64,000 nucleotides of DNA, taken from NCBI RefSeq assembly GCF_041261445.1, contig NZ_JBGCCU010000003.1:580998-644997 (forward strand), given 5' to 3'. The translations under genes were made by a program, and so were the position numbers. The DNA comes from Catenulispora sp. EB89. GTDB lineage: Bacteria; Actinomycetota; Actinomycetes; Streptomycetales; Catenulisporaceae. Positions 26,179-34,750 of this stretch are shown here, in pieces (within the stretch, counting starts at the first letter, position 1; each line of letters opens with the position of its first letter). The notes below the pieces were generated by a model. That model saw nothing but the letters and a program-made list of their open reading frames with translations, did no database searches and was not told where the DNA came from.

Positions 26179-27072
26179 TCAATGGCTGTTGGTTACGAGC
26201 GCTGCCGCCTCGATGACCCGCACCGGGAATCCGGTGGAGGACTCCACGTCGGGGAACGTCCCGCCAGGCCCGAATCCCGTCCAGTCCACCCGCCACGCAA
26301 CCGTCGCCGTGATGTGGAACGCTCCGCTGGGCTCCGTTGCAGAACTCCGGCGGTAGGTATGGCCACAAGTCGGTGACGGTGCCGTCCCATCACCGGTCGG
26401 ATGCTCCGGAAATGGGGTCCCGGGACCTGCGCAGGTCTCAGTCGTCCCATCCCCCATGGACCACACGACCTGCCGTGGCGTCGCCGTTGCCGTCACCGTC
26501 ACACCACCGGCCGCCAGCGTCACCGACTTCGAACTCCACGAACCAGGCTTCAACCACAGCCACGCCGGCAAGCCCGCCAGTTGCGGCACATCGGCCCTCG
26601 GGCTCATCCCGACATCGGGCTTGGGCATCACCAATGCCTGATACGCGTGCTGCGCGAGTTGTTGAGCGCTGACCGCCGGGGCAGCTGGATCGGTCGGGGT
26701 GAAGACGAGGGAAGAGTCGACCATGCGTCCGTTGACGGTGCACTCTTGCTGCGTCATTCGGCCCGCCACGGATGGGTCTCCAACCGTAACGACGTGCTGC
26801 ACCAGCGGAATGAAGACAGGTACTTCCTGGCAGACACGCACGTCTGATGCGTTCGCTGGTCCGGCCTTCGAGACGCTCGCTGGCTTGGTCGAGGATCTGC
26901 CGTCGATGCTGAAATTGCATTCTGGAGCGGCCGGGTTCTTCGAGCAGTGCGCGCCCACGAACGCGTCGGTGAGGATCGGGGCATGCGGTGCAGGAGGAAG
27001 CGGAGAGCTCGGACCGGCCAGTGTTACCGCTCTGGCGAACAGTCCGACAACGGCCATCGGTAGCCCGTTCAC
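26179..27072 (-). CDS. Secreted PKD-like protein of the Tad locus
   Basis: A 297-aa protein with a weak hydrophobic N-terminus (MAVVGLFARAVTLAG), a Cys-containing middle (AHCSKNPAAPECNF, VRVCQEVP, QQECTVNG) and a C-terminal PKD/Ig-like part (VTLAAGGVTVTATATPRQVVW, MGDGTTETCAGPG, CGHTYRRSS). GTG 27072 overlaps the upstream stop as GTGA and is chosen over the longer frame from 27117. Similar proteins sit at the front of actinobacterial Tad operons; an adhesive or assembly role outside the membrane is inferred. Confidence 0.65.
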   Translation of the reverse strand: MNGLPMAVVGLFARAVTLAGPSSPLPPAPHAPILTDAFVGAHCSKNPAAPECNFSIDGRSSTKPASVSKAGPANASDVRVCQEVPVFIPLVQHVVTVGDPSVAGRMTQQECTVNGRMVDSSLVFTPTDPAAPAVSAQQLAQHAYQALVMPKPDVGMSPRADVPQLAGLPAWLWLKPGSWSSKSVTLAAGGVTVTATATPRQVVWSMGDGTTETCAGPGTPFPEHPTGDGTAPSPTCGHTYRRSSATEPSGAFHITATVAWRVDWTGFGPGGTFPDVESSTGFPVRVIEAAALVTNSH

Positions 27073-27647
27073 GTACACGATCCGATCGGATTGATCGCCA
27101 GGTCGGTAACCCGCCACACCAGATCAGCCTCTGCTACGCGGGCCCGGATCAAACGTTTGCCGCCAGACGCCGCTCCAGCCGGAGGGCGCCCGGTCTTGGG
27201 GTCGACTTCAGGCCACGGAGCGGTGTCCGCACAGTCTTCAATCATCGCGGCCGTGGGCGGGGTACCGGACGAAACCTGAACCACTCGGGCGTGCGATACC
27301 AGGGCGCCGCGGGACACCAGGCCCTGGGACTGCTCCTGATACAAGATGCTGACGAGCTCGGACAGCGCTTGGTCAGTGGCATGGTGAGTGAGGGCGGAGT
27401 CCTTCCAGTCTGCTGTTCGCGCGGCGACCGTCGTGTCTGTCAACATGCCGGTATAGGCGTTCAAGGCGTCGGAGCGAGCCTGGTCGGTTGCGCCGGAGGC
27501 GGCAGCGGTTGACGGGCTGGCGGACGGCACAACTCTTTTGCCCATCGGCTTCGGCTCAGCTGACGAGCACCCCACAGCCATCGAAGCGACTGCGATTACG
27601 CAGGACGCGATAAGTCTCGACGAAACCAAGCCGGGACGCTCCTTCAC
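27069..27647 (-). CDS. Putative lipoprotein heading the Tad operon
   Basis: A 192-aa protein with a signal peptide and lipobox (RLIASCVIAVASMAVGCSS), so probably lipid-anchored outside the membrane. The mature part is an alpha/beta domain (ALNAYTGMLTDTTVAARTAD, then LIRARVAEADLVWRVTDLAI) of unknown function. GTG 27647 is chosen because it places the lipobox at the normal distance; the frame is open to 27752. It overlaps the next gene by 4 nt and is the probable first gene of the operon, with its promoter at about 27650-27800. Confidence 0.7.
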   Translation of the reverse strand: MKERPGLVSSRLIASCVIAVASMAVGCSSAEPKPMGKRVVPSASPSTAAASGATDQARSDALNAYTGMLTDTTVAARTADWKDSALTHHATDQALSELVSILYQEQSQGLVSRGALVSHARVVQVSSGTPPTAAMIEDCADTAPWPEVDPKTGRPPAGAASGGKRLIRARVAEADLVWRVTDLAINPIGSCT

Positions 27648-27816
27648 CTCGCCTACCCGCTGTTGGCGGGTACGCCTCACCTCGCAGAGATCTAGACTTT
27701 CCATAGCGATCCATGAAGTAAAGGATGGACGCGACAGAAAGGTCAAGATCACTCGATCGAGTGACGGGAGAATTTGACTCTGGCGACTACATCGTCAGCT
27801 GCGCGGCGTGACCAGG

Positions 27817-28545
27817 CTATGGATTGTCACTCCGATGCCTGTGCAATGAGAGTGCTGGTATTGCTGCAATTTGATCGTCGCGAAGGTCCTTCCACACGAG
27901 GCCAGTAGGCCGGCGCGGCTCTTCGCACCGAATCACTTCATCAGGCGTCACGATCAGGTCCACACGAAAGTCATGCGAGGTCTCGGGGATCGGCTCGTCA
28001 ATGACCTGCAGAGCATGCACGGGCGCGACAATCACTGTCTTGGCCGTCACCAGTCCGGCCTCGGTAAGCAGAGCCACTTCAAGATCCGAGTAGCCGGCTC
28101 CCTTGCCGATCCGGGCTCCAGACCGATTCACAGCTACGCTGCCGCAGATCACCACGTCAATGGGCTGCATGGCGTCCGTGCCGATGCGGGGGGCAAGTTG
28201 CGCGGTCTGTCGCTTCTCGGCCGCCTCTCGTGCGGAGACCGTGAGCGTTTGGGGGTCCAGGACGTAAAAAGGCTCAGGTGTCGCCATTTTCGGCACCGCC
28301 ATATAGAGCAACTTGCCATCTTCGAGCGCGCGCGATCGGACGGCGAGTTGAGCCCGGTCCGGATTGGCTTTGACCACCTGCGCGGCTTGCCACTCCGGCG
28401 TCTCCGCAAGACGCTCAGCCGTACGTTCACTGCCGTAAAAGCCAGGGATCTTGCCGTAGGAGTCGGCCGGCACCGCCGACGCGTCGATGAGCATGCGCCA
28501 GACTCGCTCACGAACGGCTTGCTTGGCTCCAAGAACGTCGGTCAT
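27817..28545 (-). CDS. 5-formyltetrahydrofolate cyclo-ligase-like protein
   Basis: A 242-aa member of the 5-FTHF cyclo-ligase (MTHFS) fold, which would convert 5-formyl-THF to methenyl-THF with ATP. Visible are the N-terminal KQAVRERVWRML helix, GSVAVNRSGARIGKGAGYSDLE (the family's GRxGKGxGYYD-type motif, with Ser in place of the second Tyr) and VHALQVIDEPIPETSHDFRVDLIVT. It lies just downstream of the XRE regulator gene, 13 bp away on the same strand, so probably cotranscribed. Substrate assignment is by family only. Confidence 0.75.
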   Translation of the reverse strand: MTDVLGAKQAVRERVWRMLIDASAVPADSYGKIPGFYGSERTAERLAETPEWQAAQVVKANPDRAQLAVRSRALEDGKLLYMAVPKMATPEPFYVLDPQTLTVSAREAAEKRQTAQLAPRIGTDAMQPIDVVICGSVAVNRSGARIGKGAGYSDLEVALLTEAGLVTAKTVIVAPVHALQVIDEPIPETSHDFRVDLIVTPDEVIRCEEPRRPTGLVWKDLRDDQIAAIPALSLHRHRSDNP

Positions 28546-28558
28546 CGTCCACCACTAC

Positions 28559-29725
28559 CTATATGGCAGCCATCAACGCAAGTAGCCGATCGTTGATCTC
28601 CTGTACCGACGGCTCACTGCGCCAGGGGCGCAGCTCCCGGCCAGCTTGGAAGACGATGTTCAGACCACCACCGCCGCGGGTCAGTTCGACAGCATCGATC
28701 GTCTGGTGCATCGAGGCTTCGGCCTCTTCCCGTTTTCCCTGTCGGATCAGGCTCAGGGTCAGATTGCCGAGCGCGATCGACTGGCTTTTCTTCTTCGCCA
28801 CGAGCGCCGACACAGTCCTTCGGAGCAGTGGTTCGGCGAGATCGGGCAGACCGAGGGAGAGGAAGCAGGACCCGGCGAGCCGGTTGAACTCGTTGGGACT
28901 GAAGTTGTCGGCGACGGTGTCGTCGGGCGTGACGCGGTCGAACTGGGCTTCAGCCTTGCCAAGGGCGGCCTCGGCCTTTTTGCGGTCGCCGCCCATCGCG
29001 CTGCCTTCCGCGACGTGCAACAGGCTGAGGCCGGTGAGCGCAGGACTGCACAGACTGGCCACCTCGGCGGCTTCGTCCGCGAGCGTCAGCCCTTTGGCGG
29101 CGTCCTTCTCTCCGTAAAGCGCGACGAAGCTCTTCCGCAGTACCGCGTACGACTCGGTCAACGGGTCCCGGACTTGGCGTGCAACGCTCACCGCCTGGTC
29201 GAAGTACTCGACCGGGCCGTTGTGATCGCGTCGCTGGCTGACGTCCCACACCAGCTGGCCCATGAAGGTCGCGGATTCGGCCTCAACCTCACCGAGTGCC
29301 TTCCGGACCCGGCCGCCCGTGGCACTCTGGCGGAGATACGTGATCTGACCGTGAACATGGCCGGCTACGCCGACGAGCGCAGTCGACGGAGACTTGTCGT
29401 ACGACTCGTCGAGCTGGCGGATCCGTTCGTGAAGATGCGCCACGGCTACCAGATCAACGCTCGACGGATGCTGCAGCACGTAGGCCAGTCGCTCGCCAGG
29501 CTCGCTCTGAATGATGGTGATGTCTTCCAAGAGGGTCTGGAGCTCTTCGGCGGACACCCGGAGCGCACGGGCAAGTTTGGGGCGGAGCCATGCCTGCGGT
29601 TCGTTCTCCGCCGCCTCCCATCGGACGACGGTCGAACGTTCGATGCCCAGGTACAGCGCCAGCTGCTCTTGGGTGAATCCGGCTGCCTTGCGCCGCTTCG
29701 CGAACTTGACCCGCCTGCTCGCCAC
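28559..29725 (-). CDS. XRE-family regulator with TPR-like C-terminus
   Basis: A 388-aa protein with an N-terminal helix-turn-helix (FTQEQLALYLGIERSTVVRW) followed by about 300 aa of helical TPR-like repeats. The pattern is common in streptomycete regulators of development and peptide-sensing (Rap/PlcR-like) type. ATG 29725 lies 228 bp from the divergent resolvase-like gene; a 10-bp palindrome in that gap may be its operator. Ligand unknown. Confidence 0.8.
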   Translation of the reverse strand: MASRRVKFAKRRKAAGFTQEQLALYLGIERSTVVRWEAAENEPQAWLRPKLARALRVSAEELQTLLEDITIIQSEPGERLAYVLQHPSSVDLVAVAHLHERIRQLDESYDKSPSTALVGVAGHVHGQITYLRQSATGGRVRKALGEVEAESATFMGQLVWDVSQRRDHNGPVEYFDQAVSVARQVRDPLTESYAVLRKSFVALYGEKDAAKGLTLADEAAEVASLCSPALTGLSLLHVAEGSAMGGDRKKAEAALGKAEAQFDRVTPDDTVADNFSPNEFNRLAGSCFLSLGLPDLAEPLLRRTVSALVAKKKSQSIALGNLTLSLIRQGKREEAEASMHQTIDAVELTRGGGGLNIVFQAGRELRPWRSEPSVQEINDRLLALMAAI

Positions 29726-29770
29726 CTCATCACCTCACTCATCCGGGCCCTTCCGTAGCGTAGCCACTTC

Positions 29771-29780
29771 ATTACGTAAT
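29771..29780. promoter_or_regulatory. ATTACGTAAT palindrome in divergent promoter
   Basis: Perfect 10-bp palindrome, AT-rich in a GC-rich context, 46 nt upstream of the XRE-TPR start and 174 nt upstream of the divergent gene. It fits an autoregulatory operator, but this is inference. Confidence 0.35.
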
Positions 29781-29953
29781 CGCAGGTCAAACCGAAGAGT
29801 GCCTCAAAAACGCCTCAGAAGTGCGGCATGGCCGCTGTGGGACACCGCTGATCAGAGGGCTTTGCTGGGTAGCAGCCGGGCCGACGACTCGTCATCCCCC
29901 AAAACGTCGGCTCGGCCCCGACCAACCAACGTCAGCGATGACAAGGGGCAGCC

Positions 29954-30277
29954 ATGGCGTTACCCATCTACGGCTACATGCGGATCGCAACGGACGCAGA
30001 CTGTCCGGCCGAGACCGAGCGCGTCACAGCGGAACTGGAGACGTTCGCGCGGCAGGAGGGCTTCTCGCTGGAGGACGTGTTCATCGAACACCTGGGAGCG
30101 AAGAACCCGGCGTTCGATGGCCTGATCGAACGTCTCAAGAGGTCTGAGACCAGGAACGTACTTGTTCCGTCGCTGTGGCATTTCGCTCGGCTTCCCGGAC
30201 TCCAAGAAGCCATGCGTCAGCACATTCAGAGCGAGACCGGCGCCCATGTCTGGGTCGTCCAAGGAAAGCGGTGGTGA
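29954..30277 (+). CDS. Resolvase-N-domain-like protein without recombinase body
   Basis: A 107-aa protein similar in outline to the catalytic N-domain of serine recombinases (IYGYMRIATDADCPAETE at the start, FDGLIERLKRSETRNVLV, later LPGLQEAMRQHIQ). The catalytic Ser of the YxRVS motif is replaced (YMRIAT), and there is no DNA-binding domain. It is therefore unlikely to recombine DNA and may be an adapted small regulator. It leads a three-gene cluster (30282 and 30594 genes) with very short spacing. Confidence 0.55.
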   Translation: MALPIYGYMRIATDADCPAETERVTAELETFARQEGFSLEDVFIEHLGAKNPAFDGLIERLKRSETRNVLVPSLWHFARLPGLQEAMRQHIQSETGAHVWVVQGKRW

Positions 30278-30281
30278 GGTC

Positions 30282-30590
30282 ATGAGCGATCAGATCGAAC
30301 GTGCATCGGCGGCGTTCCGGGGCTCAGAGCGGCAGATCCTCGAACGTCTGGACGCCTTCCGTCTCCATGGCATCGATCCCGAAACGGTCAACGCGGCTGT
30401 GCGACAGGTCAAAGCAGGTCACAGCCACATCGAGTGCGCAGGTGAACGCTTCGAAGTAGCTGCTCCGGACTGGTCGATCGTCCAGGACGTCTACGGCTGC
30501 GACAGGGGGCGGGACTGTCGGCGCGTCTCCCAGGGACAGCGTGACGGCTTCGAAGCCATGATCCGCGCTCGAACGAACGCCGCGGGGTGA
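30282..30590 (+). CDS. Small hypothetical protein (102 aa)
   Basis: Starts at ATG 30282 (SD GGTGAGG just upstream), four bases after the resolvase-like gene. It is soluble and acidic/helical at the N-terminus (ERASAAFRGSERQILERLDA), with HIECAGERFEVAAPDWSI and a pair of Cys (GCDRGRDC) near the C-terminus. No family recognised. It is probably cotranscribed with its neighbours. Confidence 0.6.
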   Translation: MSDQIERASAAFRGSERQILERLDAFRLHGIDPETVNAAVRQVKAGHSHIECAGERFEVAAPDWSIVQDVYGCDRGRDCRRVSQGQRDGFEAMIRARTNAAG

Positions 30591-30593
30591 GCC

Positions 30594-31040
30594 GTGTCCC
30601 ACTACTCCCTCACGCTCCCGGGCAGCACAGAGTGCGTACACGAAGCGCGTGTGTGGGTCCGCAAAACGCTTGGCGAGGATCCCGGGGTCGACGACGTGGT
30701 GCTGGTCGCGTCAGAACTCGCCACCAATGCCGTCCGGCACTCTGCCAGTGGTCGCCCTGGCGGCACCTTCACGCTGCATCTTTCCGCCTTCATCGATCGC
30801 TGGCACGTGCGCGTGGACGACGCCGGCGGGCTCAACGTGCCGCGGATCCAATCGGTCGACGACGACCAGGACGAGGCCGGCCGAGGCCTGGCCATGGTCG
30901 CCGGCCTGTCGTTGAGGTGGGGAGTCTTCGGTGACTACCACGCCCGCGGTGTGTGGGCCGAGATCCCGATTCCTGACAACGTCAGCCCCGACGGCGAGAA
31001 CGAGGCTTGCCTCCCGCTACTGAGCGACCTACGTGGATAG
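30594..31040 (+). CDS. RsbW/HATPase-like anti-sigma kinase
   Basis: A 148-aa GHKL ATPase: N box ELATNAVRHSASG, G1-like VDDAGGLN and G2 EAGRGLAMVAGLSLRWGVF. These single-domain ATP-binding proteins act as anti-sigma kinases or partners of HTH regulators in streptomycetes. GTG 30594 lies 4 bp after the preceding gene. The 3' end overlaps the convergent XRE gene by 12 nt. Confidence 0.85.
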   Translation: MSHYSLTLPGSTECVHEARVWVRKTLGEDPGVDDVVLVASELATNAVRHSASGRPGGTFTLHLSAFIDRWHVRVDDAGGLNVPRIQSVDDDQDEAGRGLAMVAGLSLRWGVFGDYHARGVWAEIPIPDNVSPDGENEACLPLLSDLRG

Positions 31041-32219
31041 TCCCGCGTTGCGAGCCAGTTCCAGGACCTTCGGCCTGGAGGTGACCTCGCCAGGGGCTTC
31101 GGCATACGCGCGACGAACAGCGGCGGCCACGTCAACTTGATGACCGGTCCATTGGCCGTAGAGCCGAGCGACGTCGATCCAGTAGCGCGCACGGCGCTCA
31201 GGGGTCGGGAGCCTCACCGGGTCCAGCGCCCGAGCTGCATTTACCCCGCCCCCGACGTTGCCTAGAGCGTTCTCCATGGACAGCCGGTAAAGCCCTGCCT
31301 GCGCCGGGCCGAAGAACCACATCCCGTGCGCCACGTCCGACGGGAAGCGTGCAGCGATGGACTCCGCCTCGCGCATGTAATCCTCAGCACGGCCTGCATC
31401 GCCAGCGCTGGCGGCGCTGTATCCGGCCGTCAGGAAGAGATGCCCGTAGGTGGCGAAGTCGTCGGACGTGCGTAGTCCTCCGTCAGCGAGCTTGCTCGCG
31501 GCGTCAGCCGTGATCGTGTAGGCGGTGCGAGAGCGGCCGGAGTGCCGCAGGGTCATGCAGCGGCAGTACTCGGCTTCGGCCTGGGCGAGCCGGTCACCAG
31601 ACTCGGCGGCGGCGGTCGCCGCGCGATCGGAGGCCAGCAAAGCCAGGTCGTCCTGCCCGGTCTTGATCAGATACTCGGTCGCCAGCGTCCACATGTCCGT
31701 GGTGAGACGCTTATCGCTCCCTGATACCGCCCGATCCATCAAACCCGGCAGACGCTTACCCAGCGCCGCGTGCTTGCCGAGGCGGAAGTCGTTCTGAGCC
31801 TTGGCGAGCTGCGTACGCAGCTTCTCAGGCGCCTCGGTGATTCCGGTGGGCCGGAACATCGCGGCCTCAACGGACAGCCCGGCCGTACCCAGCAGCAGGT
31901 CGCGACGATCCAGCACAGGATTCTCCTCGACGGTTTCGGCTGGTTCGATCCTGCCAGCTGAGCGTTGTCTTGGGAGCGATTTCGCCGCTCGCAACACGCC
32001 GATCTCAAGTTCCAGCACCGCAGCGACGTGCGGCAGCCAGAACCGGCCCGGCACCACTTTGCCCTTCTCCCAGTTACGCCATTCGGAGCGGTCGAAGGTT
32101 GGCCGAATGGTCCGAAGCTCATCGACCACGTCACGCTGCGACTTATGCAGCTCACAGCGCCGCGCGAGAATCAGCGCAGCAAGATCACTGTGCGTGTCCC
32201 CTGATTTACCCCCTGCCAT
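31029..32219 (-). CDS. HTH regulator with TPR-like C-terminal domain
   Basis: A 396-aa regulator with an N-terminal HTH region (HKSQRDVVDELRTIRPTFDR, WRNWEKGKVVPG), the streptomycete linker RRDLLLGTAGLSVEAAMF and a helical repeat C-terminus. It is divergent from the peptide/cyclase pair, which it may control, with 96 bp of shared promoter space. It is convergent with the HATPase gene; HTH regulator plus RsbW-like ATPase is a frequent pairing in actinomycetes. Confidence 0.75.
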   Translation of the reverse strand: MAGGKSGDTHSDLAALILARRCELHKSQRDVVDELRTIRPTFDRSEWRNWEKGKVVPGRFWLPHVAAVLELEIGVLRAAKSLPRQRSAGRIEPAETVEENPVLDRRDLLLGTAGLSVEAAMFRPTGITEAPEKLRTQLAKAQNDFRLGKHAALGKRLPGLMDRAVSGSDKRLTTDMWTLATEYLIKTGQDDLALLASDRAATAAAESGDRLAQAEAEYCRCMTLRHSGRSRTAYTITADAASKLADGGLRTSDDFATYGHLFLTAGYSAASAGDAGRAEDYMREAESIAARFPSDVAHGMWFFGPAQAGLYRLSMENALGNVGGGVNAARALDPVRLPTPERRARYWIDVARLYGQWTGHQVDVAAAVRRAYAEAPGEVTSRPKVLELARNAGLST

Positions 32220-32315
32220 ATCCCCTGTATTCCCTCTCTGCCACCGCCGCTATCGGCAGTTGCATGAGCAATGACGGGGCGACTCCGCGCCCCGCTCAAC
32301 AGATGGGAGAGCACG

Positions 32316-32462
32316 ATGACCACGGTCACCAAGGCGAGGAAGGCAGCGCTGTTCATCGGGCCGGATCGGCTCCGAGTGCAGAGCCTGGCCGAGTCGCACG
32401 AGTACAAGAAGAAGTCCGGCTCGTCGGACACCGCGCACACGTACGACACCACGGCTCTGTGA
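32316..32462 (+). CDS. 48-aa peptide, candidate RiPP precursor
   Basis: ATG 32316 is preceded by a clear GGGAG at 6-nt spacing. The peptide has a basic N-terminus (MTTVTKARKAALF), then IGPDRLRVQSLAESHEY, then KKKSGSSDTAHTYDTTAL. The FIGP segment resembles the YxxP leader motif read by lasso RRE domains, and a Ser with Asp nine residues on (SSDTAHTYD) could form a macrolactam ring, but the core boundary is uncertain. It is 21 bp upstream of an asparagine-synthetase-type cyclase, which strongly suggests a substrate/enzyme pair. Confidence 0.6.
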   Translation: MTTVTKARKAALFIGPDRLRVQSLAESHEYKKKSGSSDTAHTYDTTAL

Positions 32463-32483
32463 TCGGGCAGGAGGGCCGCTGAC

Positions 32484-34052
32484 GTGCTGACGTTCCAGCT
32501 CACGCCATATGCGGACGCCTCCTGGACGCTCGTCGGCGGCGCTTACACCGCCGCCGACGGCGCCAGCCGCGTCACGCCGATCGACCACCCGATGGTCGAG
32601 CACACCGCTTACACCGACGGTCAGCGCGTGCTGATCGTGGTCCGGGAGAAGATGGCCGGCTGCGTCGCCGCCGTCCCCGGAGTTCACGGCATCGGTCACG
32701 CCCAATTCGACGAGCGAGCCGCCACGGCGGCCAACTGGCCGGGCGATGTGGTCGTGATCAGTACTGCGCCGAATTTGCCCGTCACGGTGACCGCCGGGGC
32801 CGCACGAACGACACCCCTGTACCTGTCCGCCAGCCCGGCGAGCCTGCACGGGTCCTGGGACATGGCCGACCTCAAAGGCTTCGCCGGACGCCTACACGCG
32901 GTGGAAGTCGCCCGGCTGTTGGTATTCCGACCGAGGTATTCGACTCAGACCGTCTTCGAGGGCATCCACCGGCTCACCGAGCGCGCGACCGCACACTTTG
33001 GCGGCAGCCTCGTCATCAGCTACCCGCAGCCAGCATTGCACCACGACCCGCGCGAGTTGGCCGACGGCGCCGATGTCCTCGGTGCGTTCGTCGAGCTGCT
33101 GCACGAGGCGCTGGACGCTCATCCCTGGGATGCGGAATCCACCGTGTTCCACCTGTCCGGCGGGTTCGACTCCGGATGCATCGGCACGACTGCGGCGAAG
33201 CGACGCCCTCACAAAGTGCGCACCGCCGCACTGCTGATCGACGGTCCCGGCCGGGCTCAACAGGAACGACGTCGCCTCGGCATGCGGGACACGCTGCCGT
33301 TCGCTGACGACGACACAACAGTGGACGCAGCGAGACTGCTGCCGCTGGACCCGGAGTGCACACGGGTGCAGGGCAAGCTGATCAGCCCCTACGAGGAGCC
33401 ACTGTTCTATCCGTTCAGCCTGCTCACCCGCGCGCTCGCGGCGAAGGGTGCAACCGCGGTAGTGACCGGTTTGGGAGGCGACGAGCTGGTGGCCCTATCA
33501 CAGGAGGAGGCGCCCCATCTGGATCTGAACCGAATGCCGATACTGCCTCCATGGGTCGGGCCCGCCGCAGCCACGCTGCTGGAGTACGCCGATGTTGGCA
33601 CAGCGCCACCCGCACCGATCAACTCAATGACCCTGCTGGCGCTGGAGTCCACGGCGCCTCCCCTACTGCGCTCCGGCGTCTGGCCGATCCATCCGTTCGC
33701 GTGGCCGGCGCTGGTCGAGTTCGGGGAGCAGTTGCCGTATGACTGGCGCGACTTCAAGCAGTTGCAGCGCCGACTGCTGGAAAGCCTCGGGCTGGGCATG
33801 GAGGTAGTGCGGCCCGTTCATCGCGAGTCGTTCGCTGAGATCGTCGAACGCGCCCTGACTGGCTCCGGCGTCACGCTGCTCGAACGGATGCTCGCTGACG
33901 GCTCGCCACTATTCGATGATCGCCTCGTCGACCCGGACGCAGTCTCTGCGGCGGTGAAGCGGATGCAGGACGGGAACTACGCAGAAGGCGACGAATCCAA
34001 GCTCCTGGAAGTCGTTCACCTGGACCTGGCGACTCGCGCCTTCCTCAGCTGA
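32484..34052 (+). CDS. Asparagine-synthetase-like macrolactam cyclase
   Basis: A 522-aa protein with a degenerate N-terminal glutaminase-type domain (no N-terminal Cys nucleophile: MLTFQLTPYADASW) and a C-terminal synthetase domain with the ATP-pyrophosphatase loop SGGFDS (225-230) and VTGLGGDELVALSQEE. This layout is that of lasso-peptide cyclases (McjC-type), which adenylate an Asp/Glu side chain. GTG 32484 follows GGAGG. No RRE/leader peptidase (B protein) gene is recognised nearby. The next gene is a convergent GNAT; acetylated lasso peptides (albusnodin) have a cyclase next to a GNAT, so a similar product is possible. Confidence 0.75.
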   Translation: MLTFQLTPYADASWTLVGGAYTAADGASRVTPIDHPMVEHTAYTDGQRVLIVVREKMAGCVAAVPGVHGIGHAQFDERAATAANWPGDVVVISTAPNLPVTVTAGAARTTPLYLSASPASLHGSWDMADLKGFAGRLHAVEVARLLVFRPRYSTQTVFEGIHRLTERATAHFGGSLVISYPQPALHHDPRELADGADVLGAFVELLHEALDAHPWDAESTVFHLSGGFDSGCIGTTAAKRRPHKVRTAALLIDGPGRAQQERRRLGMRDTLPFADDDTTVDAARLLPLDPECTRVQGKLISPYEEPLFYPFSLLTRALAAKGATAVVTGLGGDELVALSQEEAPHLDLNRMPILPPWVGPAAATLLEYADVGTAPPAPINSMTLLALESTAPPLLRSGVWPIHPFAWPALVEFGEQLPYDWRDFKQLQRRLLESLGLGMEVVRPVHRESFAEIVERALTGSGVTLLERMLADGSPLFDDRLVDPDAVSAAVKRMQDGNYAEGDESKLLEVVHLDLATRAFLS

Positions 34053-34584
34053 CCAGCTCCGCCGTGCCCGCCGCGAACATGCGCTCCACCTCGGGGAGAC
34101 GCTGGGCGCGGCGGGCCATGAGGTACACCAGGTTGTTCTTCCGCTGCACCTCGTGAACCAGCTCGAAGCCCTGCGTGGCGTAGTACCTCATGAGATCGAC
34201 CTCGATCGTCCCGCGCCGGACGAACTTCCGGCCCTCGCGCGCAGCCTTGTCCACTGCCCACCAAGCGATCAGCGATCCCGGCTTGGAATGCCGCCACGCC
34301 GGGTCCGTGCAGGTCGTGAACAGGTAGAGGCAGTCCTGCGCGGCTTCGTCGGGCGTCCAGCCCCAGGCCGGTTTGTCGTCGGCGACGGTCGTGCAGCCGA
34401 TGACCCTCTTCCCAGAGGTCAGGACCCACATCGCGGTACCGTCGACTGCCGCCTGGCCGGCAAGGTCATCGATGGCTTCCCGCCAGCTCGGCAAGCCTCG
34501 GCTCTCCATCCACTCTGACCGGGCCGCGATCACGGCTGCCACAGCGGATACATCGTCGGGGCGAGCCCGCCGCATCGCCAACAT
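34045..34584 (-). CDS. GNAT acetyltransferase
   Basis: A 179-aa GCN5-type N-acetyltransferase: RRARPDDVSAVAAVIAAR (beta1-alpha1), DCLYLFTTCTDPAWR, GSLIAWWAVDKAAREGR and YYATQGFELVHEVQ (motif B). ATG 34584 follows GGAGG; the longer frame to 34743 is not supported. It converges on the cyclase with an 8-nt overlap of coding ends. It may modify the peptide product or be an independent enzyme. Confidence 0.75.
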   Translation of the reverse strand: MLAMRRARPDDVSAVAAVIAARSEWMESRGLPSWREAIDDLAGQAAVDGTAMWVLTSGKRVIGCTTVADDKPAWGWTPDEAAQDCLYLFTTCTDPAWRHSKPGSLIAWWAVDKAAREGRKFVRRGTIEVDLMRYYATQGFELVHEVQRKNNLVYLMARRAQRLPEVERMFAAGTAELVS

Positions 34585-34750
34585 GCGGACACCTCCATGC
34601 GGAACGGCCTGGTCAACAGATGACCCGAGTCTTCCACGCTTGGCTGCGCCGACGTGCCCGGACGCGGAAGAATCTAGCCTCCGTCGTTGCCAGCTGCCTA
34701 GCAGCGGTCCCCGTACAGACAGCCGCCATGAGGCATGCTGCATGGACTCT

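Noticed and set aside
32271..32315. Longer start for the candidate precursor peptide
   Set aside because: ATG 32271 has no ribosome site, whereas ATG 32316 has GGGAG at ideal spacing.
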